A model generated the notes under the pieces. The model saw nothing but the letters and a program-made list of their open reading frames with translations. It ran no database searches and was not told the origin of the DNA. A program made the position numbers and the translations under genes. 35,661 bases of DNA from an uncultured Colwellia sp. (GTDB taxonomy: Bacteria > Pseudomonadota > Gammaproteobacteria > Enterobacterales > Alteromonadaceae), in assembly GCA_913020705.1 (NCBI GenBank), contig CAJWBY010000023.1:1-35661 (forward strand). The letters are read 5' to 3'. This document shows, one piece after another, positions 9,913-19,305 of the stretch; position 1 is the first letter of the stretch; the number at the start of each line of letters is the position of its first letter.

Positions 9913-12900
9913 ATGAGTATTTCAGCTGTTTTGAATCGTTGGTTAAATAGACTGTATAAAGTATTAGCAATTTTGTTAGTGCTTTTTGCGGTGTTGATCA
10001 GTGCGTTTCGATTATCCCTTCCCTATGTTCATCATTTTCAGCAAAACTTTCAATATTACCTAAATGAAACCTACGACAGTGATGTAAATATAGGTTCATT
10101 AAGCATGGAATGGGCGACAGGTGGTCCAACAATAATTGTTAAACAGGTTAATGTTCTCGACACTGAAACCGCGAACTTATTTGTTGCAAGAATGGAGATC
10201 ACCATTGATTTTTGGGGAAGTTTACAGCATCAAAAATTGATCACTCAAGATATCGCGTTGTCTGGAGCGCAAGTGATTTTTGACAAAACATTACTCGCAC
10301 AACAAAGTAAAACTCAAAGAGATAACTCGCTTATTGATAGTATTAGTAATGTATTTTTTACACAAATTAATCGCTTTTCATTAACGAAGAGTAAAATTAC
10401 ACTGCAAGACGACTCGAAAACACGGACCTTTGTCGTAGACCAACTTTCTTGGGTTAATAGTGATAATCATCACAGAGCCACCGGTAGTATGCTGATTGAT
10501 GGTCTAACGTCTAATAATATTAAATTTAACCTTGATGCATCAGGAACAGATCTCCGTGATTTAAGTGGTCAGTTATATTTTGAAGCCAATAAACTGAATG
10601 TAACCCCTTGGCTCGATTCAATTTTTGCGATAGAAAATGAGAAGACTTATTCCTCAGTTAATTTTAGTGCTTGGTACACCCTAAATAAAGGTAAAGCCAA
10701 TAAGTTACAAATAGCATTAGGGGATAATGAAGTTAGCTGGATTATCAAAGATGAATTACAAAGTTTACGTTTAGATACTGGCAATATACTTGTTGAGAAT
10801 TTTGACAATGCGGCCAATAGAATTATCACAACATCACCTCTTACATTTTACACTAATAATAAAGCATGGGAGCCATTAACTGTTGGTGTTAAGAACACTA
10901 CAACTGGTTTGCTAACACACATTTCTTCACTTGAACTTTTTGGATTGGCAGAGCTTTACCCATTATTTTCAGGACATCCTGAAAGCCAAGAATTATTGAA
11001 AAACCTAGCACCTGTTGGTCAAATTAGTGATGTATATCTACTGGTTAAAGATGAAGATATCAGAGCGCATGCGCAATTTTCAGAGGTAACTTCATTTTAC
11101 AGTCAAGGTATTCCAGGTATTGAAACGGTTAGTGGTGAGCTAAGTTTCGCTAATAAAAATATGCACATTAAGCTTTTAGCCGAAAATGGACATTTAGACT
11201 TTGACAAAAACTTTCTTTATCCAATCCCATATCAATCTATAGCCGCTCAAGTTGATGTTGATTTTACAACGGCTGATTTATCAGTCAATGTGAACCAACT
11301 CGAGATAATATCAGATCAACTTCACGCCACTGCAGAATTAAAAATTAAAGCATTTGAAAATGAATCTTTAAATATGGCATTACTAGCCAATGTTCATCGT
11401 GGTGATGCTAAATTTATTCATTATTATTATCCCCATTTATTGATGGGACAAGATCTTGTCGATTATCTAAATTCGGCAATTATTGAAGGAAACGTTGAGC
11501 AAGCACAAGTGCTTTTTAATGGTCCATTAGACCAGTTTCCTTTTCAGCATAATAGCGGCGTGTTTGTTGTCGATGCAGAATTGACTGACAGTAAGTTTCA
11601 GTTTGATAAAAAATGGCCTGTGATCAATGACTTTGCTGCAAATTTAAATTTTACTAGTAACACTATGTTAATTTCGGCTCGAGATGGTGATTTAAGCGGT
11701 ATAGATGTTACTGACGTTAAAGTCGCTATCGATGACTTAGCAGACGAACAAGTATTAACCGTAAAAGGGAATTTTAAGGATACCCAGCCCATTGCGATCA
11801 GTAACTTAATGAATAATAGTCCAATGCAAGATACCGTTGGAGATACGCTAAACCAGTTACGAGTGAGTAAAAATATTTCAGGTAGTTTTGCGTTAAATTT
11901 ACCTTTGAATGATCTAGATAGTGTCGTTGCAAGTGGCAACGTTGAGTTTAATGATAATGAGGTCGCGTTACAAACACCGGGTATGAATTTTACCGAGGTG
12001 AATGGTGAACTTACTTATAAAAATGATGTAATAAATACCGAAGGGTTAACGTTAAATTGGCGAGATATGCCGTTGTCACTTAAGGTAGTTGCTAATAATA
12101 ACAATGCGGAATATTACCAAACTTTAATTAACCTACAAGCTCAGTGGGCTGAATCCCTTTGGAAAAAAGAGCTGCCTAAGTCACTTGAAAAATATGGCAG
12201 TGGGCAGTTAGATTGGTTAGGTGACTTAACACTTAAAATGCATCACAAAGGTGGCGTTTCCTATGAGCTACTTATTGATTCCACTTTTGAAAAATTAGCC
12301 TTTGAATTACCTGAGCCCTACAACAAAAAAGCAGGAGAATTACTTAAAGCGACTGTAAATGTTTCTGGTCAAGAAGCCTCTTCAATACTTAACGTTCAAG
12401 TGGGGGATGAAGTGAATTTTTATGGGGAGCTAAATCATGAGCAAGTACAGTTTACCAAAGCGCATTTGATTTTAGGTATAGAAAATATGCTTACGCCCGC
12501 AGAAGGGTTTCATATCACCACTAATTTAGCTACTGCGTCTGTTACTGAGTGGCAATCTTTAGTTTTTGATATTCTTGATGGAATCGAGAACGCAATAGAT
12601 AATTCTGAAGAAGACAGTATTGCGATTCTGAGTGCGCCTAAACAAATTCAAGGCGAGATTGGTGAGCTTAATGTTCTTGGGCAAACGTTTACAGATGTAT
12701 CTTTTGACTTGTTAGATCAAAATCAATGGTGGTTACTTGATTTAAAAGCTAAAGAAACGATTGCTAAAGTTAAAATTCATTCGGATTGGCATCAGCAAGG
12801 TATTGATATTGATGCAGACTTTATGCATTTAACGATTGATGAAACCATTGATAAAAATATTGACGATGAAGTAAACACTGAAGAAAAATCTGATGAAGTG

Positions 12901-13887
12901 GTTAATGTTGCGGAAGAACCTTCTACTTTAGATAACGACGTTCTTTTTGCTAATATCCCTCCTATTCGCGCCAAATGTGCAAGCTGTACTTTGGGAAAAT
13001 TTGATTTAGGTGAGGTTGAATTTTTACTCGAAAAGTCCGCAATAGATATCTTAGAAATCGAGAAGTTTACCGCGAAACGTGGGAGTACAAGATTAAGCTT
13101 TAACGGGAAATGGCAGCATAATGAAGAAATCTCACAAACAACATTAACGGGTGCATTAAAGGCAAAACACTTCGATGATGAAATAGAAAAGTTAGGTTAC
13201 CCTTCTACCATTAAAGATAGTGAGTTGGACTTAACTTATGGTTTGAATTGGATCGGTAGCCCTTTAGATTTTAAGTTAGAAAACTTTGACGGTACAAGTA
13301 GAGTTGAACTATCCGATGGATATTTAGCAGAAGTTCCTGATCAAGCACGAGCATTTTCACTATTAAGTTTGCAGTCATTAGTGCGTAAATTAAAATTCGA
13401 CTTTAGAGATATTTTTAGTGATGGTATGTTTTACGAATCAATTAAAGGTGACTTTGAAATAAAGCATGGCCTTATTTATACCGACAATACTTTTATGAAA
13501 GGTGCTGCGGGTGATTTGACTATTAAGGGAAATACCAATTTAAGTGAAGAAATATTAGATTATAAAATGTCTTACAAGCCTAATATAACATCCAGTCTAC
13601 CGGCTATTGCGTGGATTGCGACGTTGAATCCATTAGTGCTTATTGGTGCTGTGGCCCTTGATGGAGTAATAACCTCTAAAGTGGTGTCTGAGTACAAAAT
13701 AGAAGTTACAGGGCCTATAGATAAACCTATCGTTAAAATTGTTGATAAAAAAACTCAAAACATTAAAGTAGGCCGTTCAACGCCTCCAGAAATTATTGAC
13801 ACTTTGCCTGAAGAAACAGTTGTTCCGATTGAAACGTTAGAAAGCAGCGGTATTAAAGAGCAAAAGGACATTAAAGAAGATGGTTAA
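9913..13887 (+). CDS. yhdP: YhdP family AsmA-like envelope lipid-transport protein
   Basis: Giant inner-membrane-anchored periplasmic protein (1324 aa) of the YhdP/DUF3971 family. In E. coli, YhdP, TamB and YdbH are partly redundant bridge-like proteins that move phospholipids to the outer membrane. One N-terminal TM helix (about residues 17-37) precedes a long repetitive beta-rich body. The C-terminal AsmA-like region contains GTSRVELSDGYLAEVPDQAR and ends in a charged tail. An acidic insertion at about 975-1005 (Glu/Asp/Val-rich) interrupts the body. It lies 123 bases after rng and overlaps the nitrilase gene by 8 bases. The same rng-yhdP-tldD order occurs in E. coli. No strong Shine-Dalgarno is seen. 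Confidence 0.93.
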   Translation: MSISAVLNRWLNRLYKVLAILLVLFAVLISAFRLSLPYVHHFQQNFQYYLNETYDSDVNIGSLSMEWATGGPTIIVKQVNVLDTETANLFVARMEITIDFWGSLQHQKLITQDIALSGAQVIFDKTLLAQQSKTQRDNSLIDSISNVFFTQINRFSLTKSKITLQDDSKTRTFVVDQLSWVNSDNHHRATGSMLIDGLTSNNIKFNLDASGTDLRDLSGQLYFEANKLNVTPWLDSIFAIENEKTYSSVNFSAWYTLNKGKANKLQIALGDNEVSWIIKDELQSLRLDTGNILVENFDNAANRIITTSPLTFYTNNKAWEPLTVGVKNTTTGLLTHISSLELFGLAELYPLFSGHPESQELLKNLAPVGQISDVYLLVKDEDIRAHAQFSEVTSFYSQGIPGIETVSGELSFANKNMHIKLLAENGHLDFDKNFLYPIPYQSIAAQVDVDFTTADLSVNVNQLEIISDQLHATAELKIKAFENESLNMALLANVHRGDAKFIHYYYPHLLMGQDLVDYLNSAIIEGNVEQAQVLFNGPLDQFPFQHNSGVFVVDAELTDSKFQFDKKWPVINDFAANLNFTSNTMLISARDGDLSGIDVTDVKVAIDDLADEQVLTVKGNFKDTQPIAISNLMNNSPMQDTVGDTLNQLRVSKNISGSFALNLPLNDLDSVVASGNVEFNDNEVALQTPGMNFTEVNGELTYKNDVINTEGLTLNWRDMPLSLKVVANNNNAEYYQTLINLQAQWAESLWKKELPKSLEKYGSGQLDWLGDLTLKMHHKGGVSYELLIDSTFEKLAFELPEPYNKKAGELLKATVNVSGQEASSILNVQVGDEVNFYGELNHEQVQFTKAHLILGIENMLTPAEGFHITTNLATASVTEWQSLVFDILDGIENAIDNSEEDSIAILSAPKQIQGEIGELNVLGQTFTDVSFDLLDQNQWWLLDLKAKETIAKVKIHSDWHQQGIDIDADFMHLTIDETIDKNIDDEVNTEEKSDEVVNVAEEPSTLDNDVLFANIPPIRAKCASCTLGKFDLGEVEFLLEKSAIDILEIEKFTAKRGSTRLSFNGKWQHNEEISQTTLTGALKAKHFDDEIEKLGYPSTIKDSELDLTYGLNWIGSPLDFKLENFDGTSRVELSDGYLAEVPDQARAFSLLSLQSLVRKLKFDFRDIFSDGMFYESIKGDFEIKHGLIYTDNTFMKGAAGDLTIKGNTNLSEEILDYKMSYKPNITSSLPAIAWIATLNPLVLIGAVALDGVITSKVVSEYKIEVTGPIDKPIVKIVDKKTQNIKVGRSTPPEIIDTLPEETVVPIETLESSGIKEQKDIKEDG

Positions 13888-14749
13888 ACTTACCGCGATA
13901 CAATTATGCTCAGTTCCTGATGTTGGAGACAATTTTCGAATAATTGATCGTCACCTTGAAACGTTGGTTGCTGAATCATCGCAAGATGATGAACATATTG
14001 TCGTATTACCTGAATGCTGTTTATTTTTTGGTGGAAAAGATCAACAACAATTAGGGCTGGCTAAAGAAAGTGATCAATTAGCTTATCAAAATTTATTTGT
14101 GTCTACCTTACAAGAACAGCTTGCCCGTTTGGCGAAGCGTTATCATGTTTACTTAGTTGCCGGTAGTATCCCTTTGTTATCTACTATTGCTGATAAGTTT
14201 ACTAATACTTGCTGCGTATTTTCACCTGAAGGTGAGTTATTAACACAATACGATAAAATTCACCTATTTGATGTCGATGTACAAGACAGTGAAAAACAGT
14301 ATAGAGAGTCGCGATATACGCAAAGTGGAAATGAGATAGTGTCAGCAACTGCTGCGAGTTTAAATGTCGGTTTATCCATTTGTTATGATTTACGTTTTCC
14401 TGAATTGTACAGAAGCTTAACGGCATTGGGTTCAGATATTATTACCGTGCCTAGTGCTTTTACTGCGGTTACGGGCAAAGCGCACTGGCAAGCATTGTTG
14501 CAGGCGCGCGCTATAGAGAATCAAGTTTATATCATTGCTGCAGGACAGCAGGGCGTGCACGAAAATGGCAGAGAAACTTGGGGACATAGTATGATCATTA
14601 GTCCTTGGGGAGAAATATTAGCTTGTTTAGAGGAAGGTGAGGGCAGTATTAGCGTCGAATTTTCCCAACAAGCATTAGATAAAGTAAGAAAAGCAATTCC
14701 AGTTGCAGAACATAATCAATTTGAAAGCACATTAAAACTTCAAAATTAA
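13880..14749 (+). CDS. Nitrilase-superfamily carbon-nitrogen hydrolase (Nit1/YbeM-like amidase)
   Basis: Cytoplasmic amidase of the nitrilase superfamily (289 aa). The Glu-Lys-Cys triad is visible: E45 (VVLPEC), K126 (YDKIHLFD) and C168 (SICYDLRFPELYR). The YDKIHLFDVDV pattern resembles the Nit1/YbeM group, which repairs deaminated glutathione; this substrate is a family-based guess. It starts inside the end of yhdP (8-base overlap) and precedes tldD. This yhdP-nitrilase-tldD order is common in marine gammaproteobacteria, while E. coli lacks the middle gene. Confidence 0.9.
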   Translation: MVKLTAIQLCSVPDVGDNFRIIDRHLETLVAESSQDDEHIVVLPECCLFFGGKDQQQLGLAKESDQLAYQNLFVSTLQEQLARLAKRYHVYLVAGSIPLLSTIADKFTNTCCVFSPEGELLTQYDKIHLFDVDVQDSEKQYRESRYTQSGNEIVSATAASLNVGLSICYDLRFPELYRSLTALGSDIITVPSAFTAVTGKAHWQALLQARAIENQVYIIAAGQQGVHENGRETWGHSMIISPWGEILACLEEGEGSISVEFSQQALDKVRKAIPVAEHNQFESTLKLQN

Positions 14750-14776
14750 AATAAAATAATACGATAAGTGAAAAAT

Positions 14777-16216
14777 ATGAATAGTGTTGAGCGCGAACTT
14801 TTAGCAGATAGTCAGATTGACCGCGATCTTTTAGATCAAACGTTAAACAATATATATCAACGTAAAATTGATTTAGCCGACTTGTATTTTCAGTCAAGTT
14901 GCCATGAATCATGGATGTTAGAAGACGGTATCGTCAAAGAAGGTTCATATAATATAGAACGTGGTGTTGGCGTTCGTGCTATTTCGGGTGAAAAAACAGG
15001 TTTTGCTTACTCTGACGATATTTCCCCCATTGCTTTACAAAAAGCAGCGGATGCCGCTAAAGGCATTGCCAATGCGAAACAGAATGGTCGAGTACTTGCC
15101 TTTAAAAATCAAACAGTCAAATCAGTTTATGAAGCAACTGATCCTTTAGGCAGTTTAGCCCAAGAGCAAAAAATTACGTTGATGCATGAAATTGAAGCGC
15201 ATGCCCGTTCAGTTGATAAACGTGTTCAGCAAGTCATTGTAAGTTTGTCTGGTGTTTACGAGAAAATACTCGTTGCAGCAAGTGACGGTACTTTTGCAAC
15301 AGATATACGCCCGCTTGTTCGTTTAAATTGTTCTGTTTTAGTTGAAGACAATGGTAAACGTGAACGTGGCAGTGCTGGTGGTGGAGCACGTACAGATTAT
15401 AGTTACTTCTTTGAACTTGAGAATGGCAAAGCGCGTTATTTAGCTTATGCAGAAGAAGCTGTTCGTCAAGCCTTAGTAAATGTTGTCGCAATAGAATCTC
15501 CTGCAGGTATGTTACCGGTTGTTCTTGGTTCTGGTTGGCCTGGTGTGTTATTACATGAAGCGGTTGGCCATGGTTTAGAAGGCGATTTTAACCGTAAAGG
15601 TTCATCGGCATTCTCAGGTAAAATTGGACAGCAGGTTACTTCTGACTTATGCACTATTGTTGATGATGGCACTATGGCTAATCGCCGTGGTTCAATCTCA
15701 ATTGATGACGAAGGCACTCCCGGACAATATAATGTATTGATCGAAAAAGGTATTTTGAAAGGATATATGCAAGACAAGCACAACGCTAAGCTGATGGGCG
15801 TTGCACCAACAGGTAATGGTCGTCGTGAATCTTATGCACATTTGCCAATGCCTAGAATGACTAATACTTATATGCTTGCGGGTGAACATGATCCAAAGGA
15901 CATTATTAAGTCAGTGAAAAAAGGCATATACGCGCCTCATTTTGCAGGCGGTCAAGTTGATATCACTTCAGGTAAATTTGTTTTCACAAGTTCAGAAGCT
16001 TATCTTATTGAGAATGGTGAAATCACTTCGCCGATAAAAGGTGCAACCCTAATTGGTAGTGGCCCAGAAGCGATGAAAAATGTCAGTATGGTAGGTAATG
16101 ACTTACAACTTGACGCTGGTGTTGGTGTTTGTGGTAAAGACGGACAAAGTGTTCCTGTTGGTGTGGGTCAACCTACGTTGAAAATTGATGAAATGACGAT
16201 TGGTGGCACGCAGTAG
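14777..16216 (+). CDS. tldD: Metalloprotease subunit TldD
   Basis: Zinc peptidase subunit that in E. coli works with TldE/PmbA to cleave unfolded peptides such as the microcin B17 leader and the CcdA antitoxin. The 479 aa sequence follows E. coli TldD closely throughout. The metal site HEAVGH is at residues 260-265 (H260, E261, H265), with the fourth ligand C452 in [10 protein letters not shown]. The start could be the ATG at 14777 or an in-frame GTG at 14768; ATG is preferred, with AAGTG upstream acting as a weak ribosome binding site. Last gene of the envelope block, followed by a strong terminator. No tldE/pmbA is nearby, so the partner must be encoded elsewhere, as is usual. Confidence 0.96.
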   Translation: MNSVERELLADSQIDRDLLDQTLNNIYQRKIDLADLYFQSSCHESWMLEDGIVKEGSYNIERGVGVRAISGEKTGFAYSDDISPIALQKAADAAKGIANAKQNGRVLAFKNQTVKSVYEATDPLGSLAQEQKITLMHEIEAHARSVDKRVQQVIVSLSGVYEKILVAASDGTFATDIRPLVRLNCSVLVEDNGKRERGSAGGGARTDYSYFFELENGKARYLAYAEEAVRQALVNVVAIESPAGMLPVVLGSGWPGVLLHEAVGHGLEGDFNRKGSSAFSGKIGQQVTSDLCTIVDDGTMANRRGSISIDDEGTPGQYNVLIEKGILKGYMQDKHNAKLMGVAPTGNGRRESYAHLPMPRMTNTYMLAGEHDPKDIIKSVKKGIYAPHFAGGQVDITSGKFVFTSSEAYLIENGEITSPIKGATLIGSGPEAMKNVSMVGNDLQLDAGVGVCGKDGQSVPVGVGQPTLKIDEMTIGGTQ

Positions 16217-16245
16217 TTTTACTCGCTACAGTAATTGTTTAACAT

Positions 16246-16289
16246 AAAGTCAGCGATAATATGTAAAGCATATTGTCGCTGACTTTTTA
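16246..16289 (+). terminator. Strong terminator after tldD
   Basis: Inverted repeat AGTCAGCGATAATATG (16248-16263) and CATATTGTCGCTGACT (16269-16284), 16 paired bases with one wobble and a 5-base loop, then TTTTA. It separates the mre-tldD block from the zinc-uptake locus. Confidence 0.9.
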
Positions 16290-16324
16290 CTTTCTGTATT
16301 TCAGGGATTGTAAAGCGTCATAAA

Positions 16325-16341
16325 TTGTTATATTGTAACAA
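16325..16341 (+). promoter_or_regulatory. Putative Zur (zinc uptake regulator) operator
   Basis: TTGTTATATTGTAACAA is an interrupted palindrome. Its 15-base core TGTTATATTGTAACA differs from the gammaproteobacterial Zur core TGTTATANTATAACA at one defined base. A possible promoter overlaps it (TTGTAA 16308-16313, 17-base spacer, TATTGT 16331-16336), so bound Zur would block RNA polymerase. It ends three bases before the ATG at 16345 and precedes a ZnuD-like receptor, a classic Zur target. The match to the consensus is from memory. Confidence 0.72.
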
Positions 16342-16344
16342 GTG

Positions 16345-16659
16345 ATGCGTAGTAACTATTTTTTAATATCACAATTATTTTCACAGAGTCGGCAATCAAT
16401 AATAAGCTTATTGATCTTGTCTGCCTTCCTGTGTACAACACTAAGTCATAGTGCGCATAGCCAGGTTATTCCTGATAATGTTGAACTACAGCAATGTAAG
16501 TTGTGTCAGCATAATATTGATACGCCAAAGAATAATATCACGTTAAAATTAGTTAACGTTACTAGCTATGAAGAACCGGTTCAAAAATTAATCATACCAA
16601 GTCGTCACCTTTCCCTTTATTTGATACCACAGTTACGAGCTCCACCTTTCAATAAATAG
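16345..16659 (+). CDS. Small secreted CxxC protein upstream of the zinc receptor
   Basis: Product of 104 aa with an N-terminal signal sequence (hydrophobic stretch about residues 18-32, likely cleavage near AHS-Q at 39-40). The mature part is about 65 aa with a CKLC motif (C51, C54) followed by H56, a possible metal or redox site, and it ends in PQLRAPPFNK. I do not recognise a characterised family. Its architecture recalls short uncharacterised proteins (DUF2607-like) that sit beside zinc TonB receptors, but that is only an impression. The ATG follows the Zur-like site by three bases and has no Shine-Dalgarno, so it may be read from a leaderless or very short-leader mRNA. An in-frame GTG lies one codon earlier. 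It is probably cotranscribed with the receptor 85 bases downstream. Confidence 0.7.
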   Translation: MRSNYFLISQLFSQSRQSIISLLILSAFLCTTLSHSAHSQVIPDNVELQQCKLCQHNIDTPKNNITLKLVNVTSYEEPVQKLIIPSRHLSLYLIPQLRAPPFNK

Positions 16660-16744
16660 ACATTCACGCTAAAAAACACATAAAAAAATTATTTGGAAGT
16701 GCGATTAATTGCGCTCTTCTATAGCACTATCTATTGGAAAAAAA

Positions 16745-19237
16745 ATGAAATCAGTTTATATCAATAAAATTGCACCTGTGTGCGTATTATCACTATTTTT
16801 TGTAGGGGCTAGTTATGCCCAAAAGTTTTCAGGTATTGTGCTCGATGCTGATGGCAATGCGGTTACTAAAGCAAAAGTTTCTTTGGTGAATACAAAATAC
16901 AAAGCAGTAACCGATGAAAAGGGACAATTTAGTTTTAATGGGATCAGTGCTGGAAAAGTAGAACTCCACGTAAGTGCCAAAAATTTTAGCCATATCAATG
17001 AGCATTTCACTATTACAGAACAAGATGTTAATAACGTAACTATTTCAATGCGCTCTACCGTTATGGAAGTAATCGATGTTTACGCGACTCCACTTCATTC
17101 ATCTAGTATTGAGTCTGCATTACCCGTGAATGTAATTTCAGGTGATGAACTACGTTTAAAGCAAGCCTCTACTTTAGGCGAAACACTGAAAAATGAAGTC
17201 GGTGTACATTCAAGTTATTTCGGACCTGTTTCAAGTAGTCCTATTATTCGTGGTATGGACGGACCCAGAGTGTTAATTACTCAAAATGGTTTAGACGTAG
17301 GTGATGCATCTCGTGTTGGACCAGACCATGCTGTTTCAGCTGAAGCCGGCACGGCTCAGCAAGTCGAAGTACTTCGCGGACCCTCAACGCTTTTTTATGG
17401 TAGTGGTGCGATTGGTGGTGTGGTGAATGTTGTTGATAATCGCGTACCGACAACGATTGATAATCAGATCGACTATTTACTAAAAGATAATGATGTTGCT
17501 GATGAAAATGAAGCAACACTTAACATAAATACAGGTTACAAAAGTTTAGCTGTGCATCTTGATGCGTTTTGGCGTGAATCAAATGACTATAAAATTCCGG
17601 GTTATGCTACGGCAGAAGACAGTCATGATGATCATGATGAAGAACATGATGAAGAAGGTCATGAAGAAGAAGGTCATGAAGATGAACATGCTGAAGAAGA
17701 AATTAAAGGGTTATTAGAAAACAGCGCGTCTAAGTCATCAGGTTTTACGATAGGTTCAAGTTATTTGTTTGACGCTGGCTATGTAGGTTTGTCGTATGGT
17801 CGAATGGAAAGAACTTACGGTATTCCAGGCCATGCTCACTCAGAACACGAAGAAGACGAGCACGACGAGCACGACGAACATGAAGAAACAGAAATGGAGC
17901 ATAATGAAGAAGGCGCTGTTTTTGGTGATTTAGTACAAGACCGATACCAACTACTCAGTGAAATTAGTTTTGAAGACAGTTTTATTAATCGTTTAATGAG
18001 TAAAGTTGCCTACACAGATTACCAACATCAAGAGATTGAAGGCGGAGAAGTCGGTACACAATTTAATAATGAAATGTTAGAGACTCGTTTTGATCTTTAT
18101 CATCAAGCCGTTGACGGTTGGAAAGGGGCTTGGACGCTTCATTATAAAGAAAATGATTTTAAAGCCATTGGCGAAGAAGCATTTACACCTCCTTCAACTA
18201 CAGAATCAATCGCAGTTGCTTGGCTTGAAGAAAAGCACGTAGATAATGTTTTATGGCAATTGGGTGCACGTATTGAACATGTAGAGTTGAGTGCAAGTGG
18301 TGAAGTAGAATCGCATGATGAGCATGGCGATGAATTAGACGGTCATGACGAAGAAGAATTACATTTCAATAAGCAGAGTTTTACGCCTATTAGTGCTTCT
18401 TTAGGCGCTGTATGGGAATATTCAGCCGGTTATAATGTAGGCTTTTCTGCTGCGTTTTCTCAGCGAGCACCATCAGCGAGCGAGTTGTTTTCAAACGGCG
18501 CTCATATTGGTACTAGTACCTATGAAGTAGGTGCATTATTTGAAGTTCATGAAGAAGACCATGAATTACATGTCGAATTGTCGGACCAAAACGTTGAATT
18601 AGAAACAGCATATAATCTTGATATTACATGGAGAAAGTTTGAAGGTGATTTTGGTTTTGTTGCCAGTGCTTTTTATAACCATATTGATGATTATTATTAT
18701 CAAGCAAATACAGGCCTATTTGCAGAAGATGGACATGAAGATCACGATGAAGCTTTAGAAGAAGATCATGCAGATGAAAGCGAAGGTTTACCTGTATATG
18801 TATTTCAACAAAATAATGTTGTGATGTACGGGATAGAAGCGGAATTATTTTATCAGGTAACACCATCACTTAAAGCTACTCTGTTTACAGATTACATTCA
18901 TGCAAAATTGACTGACGGTGATAACTTACCAAGAATTCCTCCAATGCGTATTGGTGGTCAGTTCAACTATATTACTGATGAGTATTCAGCTGAGTTAAGT
19001 GCAACGCATTATTTTAAACAGTCGGACACTGCTGAACTAGAAACGGAAACCGATGGTTATACTATGCTTGATGCTAACTTTAATTACTTTATTAATAATG
19101 TTGGCGACGATATGGTCGCTTTTTTGAAAGTGAATAATATTACTGATGAAGAAGCACGCGTCCATACATCATTTCTGAAAAATGTATCACCATTACCTGC
19201 TCGTGGAGTTACGGTAGGTATTCGAGGTAGCTTCTAA
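16745..19237 (+). CDS. znuD: ZnuD-like TonB-dependent zinc receptor
   Basis: Outer-membrane TonB-dependent receptor (830 aa) predicted to import zinc. The ATG at 16745, after TTGGAA, gives a signal peptide ending in ASYAQ. A carboxypeptidase-regulatory-like beta domain (about 24-100) precedes the plug (about 105-240: VISGDELRLKQASTLGETL, SPIIRGMDGPRVLI, VEVLRGPSTLFYGSGAIGG) and the beta-barrel, which ends in aromatic F830. The motif YGIPGHAHSEHEE matches the ZnuD group. Five His/Asp/Glu-rich clusters (about residues 292-320, 362-390, 522-541, 600-613 and 662-680) fall where extracellular loops are expected and suit zinc capture. The first two are encoded by short DNA tandem repeats. The upstream Zur-like site supports control by zinc starvation. 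Confidence 0.88.
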   Translation: MKSVYINKIAPVCVLSLFFVGASYAQKFSGIVLDADGNAVTKAKVSLVNTKYKAVTDEKGQFSFNGISAGKVELHVSAKNFSHINEHFTITEQDVNNVTISMRSTVMEVIDVYATPLHSSSIESALPVNVISGDELRLKQASTLGETLKNEVGVHSSYFGPVSSSPIIRGMDGPRVLITQNGLDVGDASRVGPDHAVSAEAGTAQQVEVLRGPSTLFYGSGAIGGVVNVVDNRVPTTIDNQIDYLLKDNDVADENEATLNINTGYKSLAVHLDAFWRESNDYKIPGYATAEDSHDDHDEEHDEEGHEEEGHEDEHAEEEIKGLLENSASKSSGFTIGSSYLFDAGYVGLSYGRMERTYGIPGHAHSEHEEDEHDEHDEHEETEMEHNEEGAVFGDLVQDRYQLLSEISFEDSFINRLMSKVAYTDYQHQEIEGGEVGTQFNNEMLETRFDLYHQAVDGWKGAWTLHYKENDFKAIGEEAFTPPSTTESIAVAWLEEKHVDNVLWQLGARIEHVELSASGEVESHDEHGDELDGHDEEELHFNKQSFTPISASLGAVWEYSAGYNVGFSAAFSQRAPSASELFSNGAHIGTSTYEVGALFEVHEEDHELHVELSDQNVELETAYNLDITWRKFEGDFGFVASAFYNHIDDYYYQANTGLFAEDGHEDHDEALEEDHADESEGLPVYVFQQNNVVMYGIEAELFYQVTPSLKATLFTDYIHAKLTDGDNLPRIPPMRIGGQFNYITDEYSAELSATHYFKQSDTAELETETDGYTMLDANFNYFINNVGDDMVAFLKVNNITDEEARVHTSFLKNVSPLPARGVTVGIRGSF
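17621..17702 (+). repeat. His/acidic low-complexity tandem repeat in znuD (loop 1)
   Basis: Degenerate in-frame repeats of GATGAAGAACAT/GAAGAAGGTCAT-type units encode alternating His and Asp/Glu. Expansion or contraction by whole codons would change loop length without a frameshift. Confidence 0.7.
17855..17881 (+). repeat. 9-bp tandem repeat in znuD (loop 2)
   Basis: Three consecutive 9-base units: GACGAGCAC, GACGAGCAC and GACGAACAT, encoding (Asp-Glu-His)x3. The codons are more G+C-rich than those of the neighbouring clusters. Confidence 0.8.
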
Positions 19238-19255
19238 AAAGTAAAAGAATAATTT

Positions 19256-19290
19256 TGTAGATGAGGCAGAAGCTTCATCTACAGTTTTTA
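19256..19290 (+). terminator. Terminator after znuD
   Basis: TGTAGATGA (19256-19264) pairs with TCATCTACA (19275-19283). The stem extends inward through G-T and GC/GC pairs to an AGAA loop and is followed by GTTTTTA. It lies between convergent genes and may act in both directions. Confidence 0.85.
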
Positions 19291-19305
19291 AATCATTTGG
19301 AAGGT

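Noticed and set aside
14649..14912. Minus-strand open frame across the nitrilase/tldD junction
   Set aside because: Antisense to two well-supported genes whose proteins match known families over this stretch; its product is low-complexity hydrophobic.
14777..16216. Missing tldE/pmbA as evidence of a broken toxin-processing system
   Set aside because: In most gammaproteobacteria tldD and tldE are unlinked, so its absence here is normal.
17621..17702. Repeat region considered as a possible CRISPR-like or VNTR array outside a gene
   Set aside because: The units are in frame, degenerate and encode His/Asp/Glu loops; there are no spacers.
18624..18869. Minus-strand His/Leu-rich open frame within znuD
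   Set aside because: Its composition is the complement of the His/acidic codon repeats of the receptor, not an independent gene.
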